A DNA stretch of 43,562 nucleotides. It comes from Nanobdellota archaeon. GTDB lineage: Archaea; Nanobdellota; Nanobdellia; Parvarchaeales; Parvarchaeaceae. Numbering within the stretch: position 1 is the stretch's first letter; each line of letters starts with the position of its first letter. Shown in pieces: positions 27,949-37,833 of this stretch. Under the pieces are notes generated by a model. That model did no database searches. It was not told the DNA's origin and saw only the letters and a list, made by a program, of their open reading frames with translations. The stretch spans positions 1 to 43,562 of the forward strand of contig JAKAVT010000002.1 in NCBI GenBank assembly GCA_021817165.1, in the 5' to 3' direction. Made by a program: the position numbers and the translations under genes.

Positions 27949-28569
27949 TTACTGCTTAGTTTCCCTTATCTCCTTCAACGCCTTTTCATCCTTTGAATAG
28001 AAATAAGGTGCAAGGTCTAAATCAGAGGGGGTTTTCTCTGCTTTGGCCATGTAGACATCATGCAGATTCTTATTGACTTCCTTGCAGTAATCGTCCCAGT
28101 TAACGCCCAATGACTCAATGTATTCCCGTTCTATTTTAGTCGCGACTTCGTGGGCATACGCATACTCGTATGCATCGTCTATAAGCCACTTCTCCGTAAC
28201 TTCATGATGCCTGTCAATGCTTTCTACCGTGTCGATGGTCTTGCCGTCTACTGTTATGGTTTTTGGAAAATGCTCGTCAAGGTACACCTTTTTGCCGTCA
28301 ACTGAATATCCGCCGGTATATTTTATATCATATCTCGTATCTATCTTTATATCATTTGCTTTTTTAATTTCCTTTATCTTTCCGATCTTCTTCTGCTCAA
28401 AAAAAACATCGTTGTTGTCTATATTCACTTTGTCTCCGACCTTAAAATCCATTTCGCTCTCGAACTTTACGTACACGGGCTCTTTATAATTCAAAGCAAC
28501 GATTAAAAAACTGTTGTCTGCAATTTTTGAACCTGACTTAAGATGCTCTATCACTTCATATTCTTCCAT
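27949..28569 (-). CDS. hypothetical protein with HEVTEK...AHEVAT motif region
   Basis: YSVDGKKVYLDEHFPKTITVDGKTID...RHHEVTEKWLIDDAYEYAYAHEVATKIEREYIESLGVNWDDYCKEV. Confidence 0.65.
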   Translation of the reverse strand: MEEYEVIEHLKSGSKIADNSFLIVALNYKEPVYVKFESEMDFKVGDKVNIDNNDVFFEQKKIGKIKEIKKANDIKIDTRYDIKYTGGYSVDGKKVYLDEHFPKTITVDGKTIDTVESIDRHHEVTEKWLIDDAYEYAYAHEVATKIEREYIESLGVNWDDYCKEVNKNLHDVYMAKAEKTPSDLDLAPYFYSKDEKALKEIRETKQ

Positions 28570-28647
28570 GCATTAACATAGATTAGAAGTTAAACGTAAA
28601 ATATATAAGTTTACTTTAATGTAATAGACTATCAACGCCTGCACTAA

Positions 28648-28719
28648 GCCTCCGTAGCTCAGCGGTAGAGCGTCTGCCTTGTAAGCAGAAGGTCGCGGGG
28701 CCAGCACCCGTCGGAGGCT
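28648..28719 (+). tRNA. tRNA-Thr(TGT) with non-canonical T-loop
   Basis: GCCTCCG-TA-GCTC-AGCGGTA-GAGC-G-TCTGC-CTTGTAA-GCAGA-AGGTC-GCGGG-GCCAGCA-CCCGT-CGGAGGC-T; all stems pair, T-loop is GCCAGCA. Confidence 0.85.
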
Positions 28720-28730
28720 TATTAAATAAT

Positions 28731-29456
28731 ATGAAAATAAAAGGAATAATATTCGACTTCGACAATACCCTAATAAATTCTTCAAAAACAGTAAATGACG
28801 CCAATAGATTAATTCTAAAGAAGATGCAGGAGGACTTCAACACCATGGATTTGAAGACTTTTGATAGCATTCTGGAAAAAGTCCAAAAAAAGTTTGATAG
28901 CTTAGACCCTATGAAAAGATATAAAAGGCTTTTCTATGAACTTTTTGCAGAAGAAAGCAGTCTAAACATCGACACGGAAAAGATAGATACATACTCAGAA
29001 ATTTTCGAAAGTCATCTGCTCAATAGGATGGAATTTACAGAAGGCGTGGAGGAAACGTTAGATGAACTTAAAAGAATGAATTTGAAGATAGGGCTGCTAA
29101 CCGGAGAAGGGCTTTACCCTGGCCTAAAAAAAAGAGCACTGGATAAATTCGATTATAATGGAAAGTTCGATGTAAAAATTATCGCAAGAGGTAACATCCC
29201 AGAAAGCAAACGCAATCCAGATGCATTTAAAAAAACGGCTGCGATGCTAAAACTTAAAACAAATGAAGTAATGTTCGTCGGAGACACTCCTGATATAGAC
29301 ATAGACAATGCAAAAGAAGCGGGTATGAAAACGGTACTTTTTGACAGATACAACGAAGATAAGGGTAGAATATCTAAAAGCAGACCAGATTTCATAATAG
29401 AGGACATGCGGGATATCTACAAGATATTAGACTGTTTAAATCAAGAAGCAGTCTGA
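28731..29456 (+). CDS. HAD-superfamily hydrolase
   Basis: GIIFDFDNTLINS, GLLTGEG, VMFVGDTPDIDIDNAKEAGMKTVLFDR. Confidence 0.85.
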   Translation: MKIKGIIFDFDNTLINSSKTVNDANRLILKKMQEDFNTMDLKTFDSILEKVQKKFDSLDPMKRYKRLFYELFAEESSLNIDTEKIDTYSEIFESHLLNRMEFTEGVEETLDELKRMNLKIGLLTGEGLYPGLKKRALDKFDYNGKFDVKIIARGNIPESKRNPDAFKKTAAMLKLKTNEVMFVGDTPDIDIDNAKEAGMKTVLFDRYNEDKGRISKSRPDFIIEDMRDIYKILDCLNQEAV

Positions 29457-30373
29457 GATATCTTTTCTTTTATCTTGTCTATAACGTTCTGAACGTTTTC
29501 CTGTCCGCCAAGCGAAGCCAAAGCAGTCGTAGAAAGACCTGCCATACCGCCGAGCATGCTCCCGGCATTTTGCATAAACTGCATTGGAAGTACTATCTTA
29601 GAAGAGCTTGATTCACCTATCTGCTTCAATGCCTGAAGATAAAGATACATTATGGACCTGTCGTCAAGAGACTTGCTTCCCTCTCCTATTGCTTCCATCA
29701 CTATTTTCTGCGCTTCAGCCTTGAACCTCTGCGCCTGCAATAGATTTGCGGCTATTTCCGGCTGCTGCATGGCCTGTATAACCTCATTTGAAGGAGAAAC
29801 TGTCCTTATCTGAACTGAAGGCACGTCTATGCCCCACTTCCACGTCATGTGCCTTATTGCATCTGCCAGTATATCATTTAGCCTGTCCAGGCTTCCGAAG
29901 ACCTGTCTCATAGTCAAAGAAGCTATTGAATTCCTTACTGCGGATTGCACCAGATTTGACAGGCCCTGCCCGTAATTGTCTATTTGCAGGGTCGCTTTTT
30001 CTGGGTCTATGATCTGGTAATAGATTGTACCATCAATTGAAAGTTTCAGATCATCAGCAGTGAATATCTCGGGGGAATTTATGTCCATCATCTTAACGCG
30101 GACGTCCACTTTCTTGTATTCTTCTTCGAAAAACGGCACGACTATCGCCCAGCCGGGGCCTGCTATGCGGTTGAATTTACCCAGTCTGAATATTATGCCT
30201 CTTTCGAACTGGCTGTATTTCTTTACAAACGTTATAAAAAAGATCACTGCTAGGAGTATAACGAATATTATTATAAATACGTAAAATAAGCTTGGTATAA
30301 ACACACTAAGTAGAAAGAGAAGAACCAATGCTATTACCCCTCCTGCAAAAACCCAAAATTCTCCTGGACTCAT
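29441..30373 (-). CDS. SPFH/stomatin-like membrane protein
   Basis: N-terminal TMs, YSQFERGIIFRLGKFNRIAGPGWAIVVPFFEEEYKKVDVRVKMMDI. Confidence 0.85.
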   Translation of the reverse strand: MSPGEFWVFAGGVIALVLLFLLSVFIPSLFYVFIIIFVILLAVIFFITFVKKYSQFERGIIFRLGKFNRIAGPGWAIVVPFFEEEYKKVDVRVKMMDINSPEIFTADDLKLSIDGTIYYQIIDPEKATLQIDNYGQGLSNLVQSAVRNSIASLTMRQVFGSLDRLNDILADAIRHMTWKWGIDVPSVQIRTVSPSNEVIQAMQQPEIAANLLQAQRFKAEAQKIVMEAIGEGSKSLDDRSIMYLYLQALKQIGESSSSKIVLPMQFMQNAGSMLGGMAGLSTTALASLGGQENVQNVIDKIKEKISQTAS

Positions 30374-30378
30374 ACCAT

Positions 30379-30561
30379 TTATAAGAATAGTTTTAATTTA
30401 TAACCATTCCTTTGTGAACTTCTCCAATTTCCGCCACCTTTTTCCTTTGCTTTATTCAATTCTTCCAAAGGTTTGCTGTAACATCTGCATAATTCCAATT
30501 GCCTGGTCAGCTCTGCTTCGATGACTTTGTTTTGATACAACCTAACTTTGTAATTTCTCAT
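30379..30561 (-). pseudogene. tnpB: TnpB N-terminal remnant
   Basis: MRNYKVRLYQNKVIEAELTRQLELCRCYSKPLEELNKAKEKG resembles the TnpB start; then stops. Confidence 0.65.
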
Positions 30562-30643
30562 ATTGTGTTTATACTTTCCAGGATTTTATATCTTACTACC
30601 TTTCATTCTCTATCTTGTGAAAGAGGAATTCCCGGCGGAAGCG

Positions 30644-31339
30644 TTAAAATACTGCCAAATCCAGAGTCATCCTTGCCTCTATTTTTGCGTATCTCATTAT
30701 GCCCCTGCGGCTTATATCGGCCGAGCTTCCTATATATGGATTGAACTTTGGAAGTATGATCCCTTTTTTTAGGCCGGAACCGGCATACTTCTTTTTCGGC
30801 AGGTCTATTTTAAGCATGAAAAAGCAGTCTTGCTTGTATGCTATCCCATTTGAATCCCTAAACGTAACTGACGGGTGAAGATGGCTCATGCACAGCATTT
30901 CCGCTTCTCTGGACATTTCAATCGAAGGAAGCGCATGTCCATGCATAAAACCGATTTTTTCGTGTACAAACTCGCTTTTAACCGCTATGTTGCCGAATCT
31001 ACTGGTTATTTTTTCTATTCCGCCGTCATGATTACCCTTTGTCAGTATTATCTCATCAAAACTGTTGGATAATCTGGAAAAAAACTTTATCAGTGCACCC
31101 CCTTCCTTTGGCCTTATCTCCGTGTACTCTTTTCGTATGTCCCCCAATAAAATAAGCTTTTTAGAACCGAGCGCTGTTATCCTGTCCGTAATTTCATCGG
31201 TCTTTTCCCAGATATTGTAACCATTGCTGTTTAAGTCCTCTTCAAATCCAAGGTGGATATCTCCTACCACTGCGTATCCTCCAGTAAAAACGGCTCTGGA
31301 ACCTTTTCTGAACTTAAAATTAAAATCGTCTATGTCCAT
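30644..31339 (-). CDS. calcineurin-like metallophosphoesterase
   Basis: YAVVGDIHLGFEEDLNS, LLGDIRKE, LTKGNHDGGI, GFMHGHALP. Confidence 0.85.
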   Translation of the reverse strand: MDIDDFNFKFRKGSRAVFTGGYAVVGDIHLGFEEDLNSNGYNIWEKTDEITDRITALGSKKLILLGDIRKEYTEIRPKEGGALIKFFSRLSNSFDEIILTKGNHDGGIEKITSRFGNIAVKSEFVHEKIGFMHGHALPSIEMSREAEMLCMSHLHPSVTFRDSNGIAYKQDCFFMLKIDLPKKKYAGSGLKKGIILPKFNPYIGSSADISRRGIMRYAKIEARMTLDLAVF

Positions 31340-31490
31340 AAGAGCGTGTAAAGTCCTTTGCTTTCTGGTTTGTTGTTACATGTGTTCCTTGCAGAAAAAC
31401 ACTTTGCCGGCATATTTAATTTAATTCATCGTTGCTTATATTGCTTGATTTTCGTCTTTTAACGAAGCCAAGCTACATTAATATGTGTTA

Positions 31491-32843
31491 TTATGCGAAT
31501 ATCACGCCGACAAACAACGACAAAGTAAGCACTATTAATATTGCTTCCTTTACCCTCTGCTCTTTTTTAATCGGACTACGGTTTTTGTTTTTCATTATTT
31601 TATCTACAACATGCATCTCCGATAGTATGCTGAAATAATAAAACGTCGACACTAAAAGCGCGAAAAACACGAGTATGACAAGTGCAAAGTATCCACTGCT
31701 GAATAAGGCGTAGAATATAAGGAGCTTCCCGAAGAACCCTATCGTGGGAGGAAAACCTGCAAGAGAAAGTATGCCGATGAAGAAACTTATTGCGCCTATC
31801 CTTGAAATAGCGGCAATTTCACCGCTTTCCTTCTTGTATATTACATTCTTGTCCTCAAACATGTCATACGCAAGGAATACTATGGCGTCCGCCACAGCAA
31901 ATGCGAATATATAGAATACTGCTGCATTTATCCCCCTTGTAGTAAGTACGGCTATGCTTATGAATGCAAATCCGGCCTGCGAAATGCTTGAGTAAGCAAG
32001 TATTCTCTTTATTCTCTCCTGAACAGAAGCGAGAAACGCGCTCAAGAAGATAGTTATGAGGGCTATTGAAAGGAAGAGCGCAGTTACAAAAGACGAAGAT
32101 ACTGGTAAAGCAAAAAAGAATATCCTTATCATTGCAATCAATCCGGCAGCCTTGGATACGGAGGATATGAATGCCGTAACGGAGCTTTTTGACGATTCAT
32201 ATGTGTCTGGTGCCCACATGTGAAACGGAACCAACGTTGATTTAAAGCCGAGTCCGGCTATCACTATCGCAACGCCTGCAATAAACGGAAGATAGGAAAC
32301 GACATGCAAAGAAGAAAACGAAAGAGTACCTGCTCCTGCATATATGAGCGAGATGCCGAATATCAGAATAACCATCGAGATTATTCCCGTCGAAAGATAT
32401 TTTACCGCTCCTTCAAGCGCATTGCCTGACTTGTACATGTAAACAAGAGCGTATGACGATATGGAAAGAAGCTCTATGGAAAGAAACAAAGAAAGCAGAT
32501 TGCTTGAAAGCACGACAAGCGTTGAACCTAGAACCGCGAAGAGATACGAGATGTCGATTGCAACGCTATGCTCATTTTTATCGGATATTATAAACAAGTA
32601 TATAAAAAACGAGATAAACAACATGAAACCCACTGCAAACTGCGAGTACGGCACCTCTGAAAATAAATGTATGTCCATGTTTCCGTAGAGCGCATCAAAA
32701 ACAATGGCAAGTCCGAGAACGGCAGCCGTAATGTAATGCATAAATGTCTTTTTATTTATCTTCATGCTATGTCTTAAAAAATCGACGAGTATGAGCAACA
32801 GTATCCCTGCAAACAAAACGTACTGTGGATTTAGATATTCCAT
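31491..32843 (-). CDS. nuoN: NADH dehydrogenase-like subunit N
   Basis: Polytopic, LGFKSTLVPFHMWAPDTYESSKSSVTAFISSVSKAAG; position after NuoM. Confidence 0.88.
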   Translation of the reverse strand: MEYLNPQYVLFAGILLLILVDFLRHSMKINKKTFMHYITAAVLGLAIVFDALYGNMDIHLFSEVPYSQFAVGFMLFISFFIYLFIISDKNEHSVAIDISYLFAVLGSTLVVLSSNLLSLFLSIELLSISSYALVYMYKSGNALEGAVKYLSTGIISMVILIFGISLIYAGAGTLSFSSLHVVSYLPFIAGVAIVIAGLGFKSTLVPFHMWAPDTYESSKSSVTAFISSVSKAAGLIAMIRIFFFALPVSSSFVTALFLSIALITIFLSAFLASVQERIKRILAYSSISQAGFAFISIAVLTTRGINAAVFYIFAFAVADAIVFLAYDMFEDKNVIYKKESGEIAAISRIGAISFFIGILSLAGFPPTIGFFGKLLIFYALFSSGYFALVILVFFALLVSTFYYFSILSEMHVVDKIMKNKNRSPIKKEQRVKEAILIVLTLSLFVGVIFA

Positions 32844-32844
32844 G

Positions 32845-34257
32845 TCACAGTCCTCCTATCGTGTTTAATATCAACGAAGGAAACAGGCCTATCAACAGTA
32901 TAAAGAACGAAAGAAAACACATTGCTATTGTTTCCTGCTTCGACAGGTCTTTTAAGCCTGCGAACGCCTTTTTTATCTGGCCGAATAGGACCTGCTTGAT
33001 GACTCTGAGATAGTAATTCGTTGACAGCATTACTCCGAATATTGCAAAAAGGGATATGCCTGCAATGGCATACGACCCTATAAATATAAGAAGCTCACCT
33101 GGAAAATTCGAAAGGCCTGGCACCCCCAAACTTGCAAATATGCCGAAAATCAAAAAGAAGGAAAGCGCCGGCATCTTTGACATAAGACCGCCCATGTTTG
33201 CAGTTTCGTTTGTACCGGTTCTCTGCATTAGGATGTAAGAAATACCGAACAGCAGAGTTATTATGAAACCATGACTTATCATAAGTATAACCGATCCTGC
33301 GACCGCAAGATTTACGCCTGAGGATATGCCTATAAACACCAGAGACATGTAAAACATGCTCGAATACGAAAGAAGTTTTTTAAAGTCTGTTTGGCCTGAG
33401 GCAGTGAACGCAATGTAAATTGCAGTGAAAACACCTAGTGCTATAAGCGGCAGCCTGAAGTTCAAAAGTACGTTTCTAAAAAGACCAAAGCCAAACAGTA
33501 TAAATGCAAAACCTCCTAGCTTTGAAAGCATGCTGGAAAGGAACATGGTCCCGGAAGAAGGCGAATAATAATATGAATCAAGAAGCCAGCCGTGCAGGGG
33601 AAAAATCGGCATTTTTATCATGACCGTTATAAGCAGCAGGAAAAATGAGATGTATTCAATGTACGAAGGCAAAAGCGACATTCTTGATGCGATCACAGAA
33701 AAATTGAAGCTTCCAGTATACAAGAAAAGAAGTATGAAGACTGCGAGAAGAGTAAGGCTCCCGAATTGAGTAAACACAAGAAACTTCATTGCCGCTCTTT
33801 TCCCCTTTTCCCTGTCCCCCCATAATCCTGTAATGAAGAAAAGGGACAAAACTGCTATTTCCCAGAAAACGAAGAATATTATGAGATTAGACGACACAAA
33901 AACGGATATTACGGAAACATATACAAGAAGATAAAAAAGATAAAAAACGTTTTTACTTTCCTTCACTTCTTTAACTGCGAAAAGAAGGATGGCAAGCGGC
34001 AGAACGGTTGCAAGAAGAAGAAACGGAATGGTTATAAAATTCTCCTGTAAGGAAAACGAAAAGCTTATGCTGGGGTTTATGTTCGCGCTGAAACTACCAA
34101 AGCCGAAAAGCAGGCCGAGGCCGAACAAAACGGCATCTACGGCCATTACGGACAAGGATATTACTTCGGGAGAAGGCAACTTGTTAGAGAACCACCTTAG
34201 CATTATCAACAGCATGCCTATTGCCGGAACGATCAAAAGAAAGATTAGATTTATCAT
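32845..34257 (-). CDS. nuoM: NADH dehydrogenase-like subunit M
   Basis: IKMPIFPLHGWLLDSYYYSPSSGTMFLSSMLSKLGGFAF, FLIFGIFASLGVPGLSNFPGELLIF. Confidence 0.88.
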   Translation of the reverse strand: MINLIFLLIVPAIGMLLIMLRWFSNKLPSPEVISLSVMAVDAVLFGLGLLFGFGSFSANINPSISFSFSLQENFITIPFLLLATVLPLAILLFAVKEVKESKNVFYLFYLLVYVSVISVFVSSNLIIFFVFWEIAVLSLFFITGLWGDREKGKRAAMKFLVFTQFGSLTLLAVFILLFLYTGSFNFSVIASRMSLLPSYIEYISFFLLLITVMIKMPIFPLHGWLLDSYYYSPSSGTMFLSSMLSKLGGFAFILFGFGLFRNVLLNFRLPLIALGVFTAIYIAFTASGQTDFKKLLSYSSMFYMSLVFIGISSGVNLAVAGSVILMISHGFIITLLFGISYILMQRTGTNETANMGGLMSKMPALSFFLIFGIFASLGVPGLSNFPGELLIFIGSYAIAGISLFAIFGVMLSTNYYLRVIKQVLFGQIKKAFAGLKDLSKQETIAMCFLSFFILLIGLFPSLILNTIGGL

Positions 34258-36002
34258 ATGAAAATCACCGCAACCAATATGACGGCAGTCAGCCCTACAA
34301 TGACTGCAGTTAAGTACCTGAATGCATCCCCGTTTTCAATCTCCCTCGTCTTCGATGACAGTATGAAAGTCGATTCCGCCGCCCTAGACATTGCATTTGA
34401 AAACATAAAATCGAATTTTCCCACGTAGAAGCCAAAGGCTGAGATGGCATTGCCGATGGCTATTATAAATCTCTCATAGTTGTAGCCTGATAGCTTTTCT
34501 GCGAAACCATTCATTTTAGCTGCAAATGACTGCGTTTTCCTTAAATAAAAGATTTCGTATGAAATGAAAACGCCTAGCAAAGAAGCTGCAAGGGCTATAA
34601 ATGAAAAGGCATCGAAAGAATACGCGATGTTTATTATGCCTTTGAAGAAGAATAGGAAAACCCCGCCTACGGCAGAGATGACTGAAAGAAATATTATCGG
34701 AAAGAAAATATTGAATTCCTTCTTGAGTCTTTTGTTTGCTTTTCCCTTGAATATCGCGAAAAACGCCCTGAAAGAGAAAAGGGCCGTAAGAAATGCAACA
34801 AAAACAAATGCCGTGTTTTCAAATATGTTGAAGTTATGAGTAAGTGCAGAATGCGCGAAAAAGCTCATGAATGGAGGAATGGCGGAGATTGATGCAAAGC
34901 CTATGAATGCAGGTATGGTAAGCCACGTTCCCATTAACTTCTTTTTGTTAAGCTCGTATACGTCATACGTGCCGAAAACAAGCGCAAGGCCTCCGCTTAT
35001 GAAGAAAAGCATCGATTTGAAAACTGCATGAGTGAACAGATAGAAGATGGCCCCGCCCGCATTTAAAGTGCCGATGGCCATGAACATGAATGCAAGGCTT
35101 TCTATGGTAGAATAAGCAAGTATCTTTTTAAAATGCCTCTCCCTCAAACCAAGCAATGCTCCGGTAAACGCGGTGATAAACCCGAAGACTACTATGAGGT
35201 TCAGCAGCCCGGCGGCAGAGATAAGCGGAAGAAGCCTTACAAGAAGATAGGCACCCGCTGCAACCATCGTAGCTGAATGCAGGAGGGCGCTTACAGGCGT
35301 CGGACCTTCCATTGCGTCTATCAGCCAGGTATAAAATGGAAACTGCGCAGCTTTTGAAAGCGCAGCGATTGTAAAGAGTGAGCCGGCTATCAATATCACA
35401 TTCGCTGGCAAGGAATAAGCTGCACTCAAAAGCGTTGATATTGAAAAGGTCTTAAGCGACGAGAACACTACCACCAATGCAGCAAGAAAGGCAAGATCCC
35501 CGATCCTCGTTATTATAAGCGCCTTCTTGCTGGAAACTGCAGGACCTTCTCTGTCATACCAAAACCCTATCAGAAGATAGGAGGTTATGCCTACGAACTC
35601 CCAGAATATGAAAAACAAAAGCAGGCTGTTTGACATGACCAAGCCGAGCATGGAAAATATGAAGAAAGACATTTCGGAATAAAATCTTGCGTGTTTTTCT
35701 TCTCGCATGTAAGCGCCGGCAAACATCAATACCATTATAGATATGAATGATACAAGCAAAGCCATGAAAAGCGTAAGATTGTTTCCTATGAAAGAAAGGG
35801 AAAAAGACAAACCTGCAAACGAAAACCAGTTGTAGCTTTCTACGATGTTTTTATTGAAATACGAAATGAAGAAGAAAACGGATAACAGAAAAGACATAAC
35901 TGCTGCAGACAATGATATTAACCATCCTGCGTTCTTTCTCTCCCCTAAAAACGGAATCAAAACCGCGGAGACCAGCAAAGGAAGAATAATCAAGTACAGC
36001 AT
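34254..36002 (-). CDS. nuoL: NADH dehydrogenase-like subunit L
   Basis: WEFVGITSYLLIGFWYDR, AAQFPFYTWLIDAMEGPTPVSALLHSATMVAAGAYLLVRL. Confidence 0.92.
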   Translation of the reverse strand: MLYLIILPLLVSAVLIPFLGERKNAGWLISLSAAVMSFLLSVFFFISYFNKNIVESYNWFSFAGLSFSLSFIGNNLTLFMALLVSFISIMVLMFAGAYMREEKHARFYSEMSFFIFSMLGLVMSNSLLLFFIFWEFVGITSYLLIGFWYDREGPAVSSKKALIITRIGDLAFLAALVVVFSSLKTFSISTLLSAAYSLPANVILIAGSLFTIAALSKAAQFPFYTWLIDAMEGPTPVSALLHSATMVAAGAYLLVRLLPLISAAGLLNLIVVFGFITAFTGALLGLRERHFKKILAYSTIESLAFMFMAIGTLNAGGAIFYLFTHAVFKSMLFFISGGLALVFGTYDVYELNKKKLMGTWLTIPAFIGFASISAIPPFMSFFAHSALTHNFNIFENTAFVFVAFLTALFSFRAFFAIFKGKANKRLKKEFNIFFPIIFLSVISAVGGVFLFFFKGIINIAYSFDAFSFIALAASLLGVFISYEIFYLRKTQSFAAKMNGFAEKLSGYNYERFIIAIGNAISAFGFYVGKFDFMFSNAMSRAAESTFILSSKTREIENGDAFRYLTAVIVGLTAVILVAVIFI

Positions 36003-36003
36003 A

Positions 36004-36306
36004 TCAACCTTTGTACCTCCTCAACTTTGATATTGAGAGCGAGCCCGTTTTCCTGGAAAAAACCACCATCAACGCTATGAAAACTACCGTTTCAAATACT
36101 ATCATTATCAGCGTTATCAACGCGTAGCTTACTCCGTTCAAAGCTGAGTAAAAATTGGCCGCCGACACGAAATTTATTATAGCTGCATTGACTATTATCT
36201 CAGACGAGATTATTATTGAGATACCTTCCCTTCTTGACAGTATCCCGTATATGCCTATTGCAAAGAGCACGCTTGTAAGCAGTAGAAAATATCCTTCCTG
36301 TATCAT
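36004..36306 (-). CDS. nuoK: NADH dehydrogenase-like subunit K
   Basis: 100 aa, three TMs, GIYGILSRREGISIIISSEIIVNAAIINFV; located between J and L. Confidence 0.8.
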   Translation of the reverse strand: MIQEGYFLLLTSVLFAIGIYGILSRREGISIIISSEIIVNAAIINFVSAANFYSALNGVSYALITLIMIVFETVVFIALMVVFSRKTGSLSISKLRRYKG

Positions 36307-36779
36307 AGCTTTTCACCCCTGCTTATTATGTATATGGTTGAGAATATGCTTGCTATGGCCGTAAAAGCAAGAACCAGAAGAAGACCTGCATAATTTTGGA
36401 ACAAGTAAACCCCGAAATCGGAGTAATTCAAACTGCTCGCATACTGGTTAGAAGGCATTTTAAGCAACAGAAAAGAAGTTACTGCAAGTATTATCAATGG
36501 AAGGGCAAAGGATAGCTTCGAATTTATCCTTTTCACTGCACCTTCTGGCATGGAGCTTATGCCTATTGCAAGCAGAAGGACTATTCCCCCATTATATATT
36601 ATAAGCTCTGCTATGCCTAAGAAAACTGCATTCAAGTACAGTATCATTGCCGTTACGGATATAACAAACATGAACATGTACAAAAGGGAGTGTATAAGGT
36701 TCTTTGTAGCCACCATCATTATGGCCGTCGCTATAAGCAGTGCAGATATGATTAAAAACCCTATACCGCCTATATCCAT
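36303..36779 (-). CDS. nuoJ: NADH dehydrogenase-like subunit J
   Basis: NLIHSLLYMFMFVISVTAMILYLNAVFLGIAELIIYNGGIVLLLAI. Confidence 0.85.
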   Translation of the reverse strand: MDIGGIGFLIISALLIATAIMMVATKNLIHSLLYMFMFVISVTAMILYLNAVFLGIAELIIYNGGIVLLLAIGISSMPEGAVKRINSKLSFALPLIILAVTSFLLLKMPSNQYASSLNYSDFGVYLFQNYAGLLLVLAFTAIASIFSTIYIISRGEKL

Positions 36780-36889
36780 TATTGTAAATATAATTTTTAT
36801 AAATAAATAAGTGGTTTTTTCGTTATTGGCTAAAATAAGCCGAAAACCGCAAATAATACTTATTTATTTAAACGAAATCATATATTTTT

Positions 36890-37756
36890 ATGATTGGTTT
36901 CAGCATAAAGAATTATGAGAAGGAGTTCGACACGCAGGAGATGGAGAAAAGGCACGTTTTCTACGATCTTTACATAAAAAGCGACGATCCTCAAGTATTG
37001 AGGAACCAGATATCAGAATACATGACGGATATGGACTACAAGATACTGCTCAACGAGCTCGCAAAGTTTGATGACAACGAATTGGAAGAAACGTTCCGCG
37101 GCGGAAACGTGAAACCAATAAGATCGCTCTTGAAAAGCGCAAAGGACAACAAAAAGGGCTCAAAATACCCGATAGCATGGAAAACCTGCCTTATCTTGGG
37201 CATAATCCTGCTGGCCTTCCTTTTGATTTCATACAGATCCAACATATACACCAACATAACGCATTTTAGCTATTCTTCGTCTGCGCTTGTACTTTACGGG
37301 ATGATAGCCTTCTTCGTCTTATCGCTTGTATTTCTTGAAATAAAGAAGATAGTGCCTATGTTTCTATGGGCGAAGATAATAGGCGTTTACGATCCGACTG
37401 AGGGGTCCGCAAACGTGAGGGTTGTTTTGGCAGGTGACTGCAAATTCAAGGACAAGGACTCGTATTCAAAGCTGGAGGGAGACATGACAGAGATGTACAG
37501 CGACCTTTCAAGAAAATACGGCAACAAACTGGATAAAAGGCAGTTGGCGAACAGCGTTTCAAGCAGCCTTTCTATGGGGCCCCAGGGTTCCATTAAGCTG
37601 AATAACAAATTAAGGGATATAGAAAAGGAATCCGCAGATTTGGAAAGAAGCTTCGTTTCTGGTAAAATAAACGAAGATGACTACAAAAAAATGAAGGCGC
37701 AGATAGAAGCAAAAAGGGCCCAGCTTGACACTTTATTCGATCTTATAAGCGGATAA
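36890..37756 (+). CDS. hypothetical protein, two TMs and C-terminal coiled coil
   Basis: TMs near CLILGIILLAFLLISY and LVLYGMIAFFVLSLVFLEI; C-terminal LERSFVSGKINEDDYKKMKAQIEAKRAQLDTLF (SHOCT-like spacing). Confidence 0.6.
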   Translation: MIGFSIKNYEKEFDTQEMEKRHVFYDLYIKSDDPQVLRNQISEYMTDMDYKILLNELAKFDDNELEETFRGGNVKPIRSLLKSAKDNKKGSKYPIAWKTCLILGIILLAFLLISYRSNIYTNITHFSYSSSALVLYGMIAFFVLSLVFLEIKKIVPMFLWAKIIGVYDPTEGSANVRVVLAGDCKFKDKDSYSKLEGDMTEMYSDLSRKYGNKLDKRQLANSVSSSLSMGPQGSIKLNNKLRDIEKESADLERSFVSGKINEDDYKKMKAQIEAKRAQLDTLFDLISG

Positions 37757-37833
37757 GAACGATTTATTCTTTGGCGTTCGTTAACCGGCCGTTTTATTAA
37801 TAGCTTCGTAGAAAAAACTGCCTTAATAAAAAA

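Noticed and set aside
28573-28870. Two minus-strand ORFs over the second tRNA
   Set aside because: Antisense to tRNA-Thr(TGT) and to the start of the HAD gene; no independent support.
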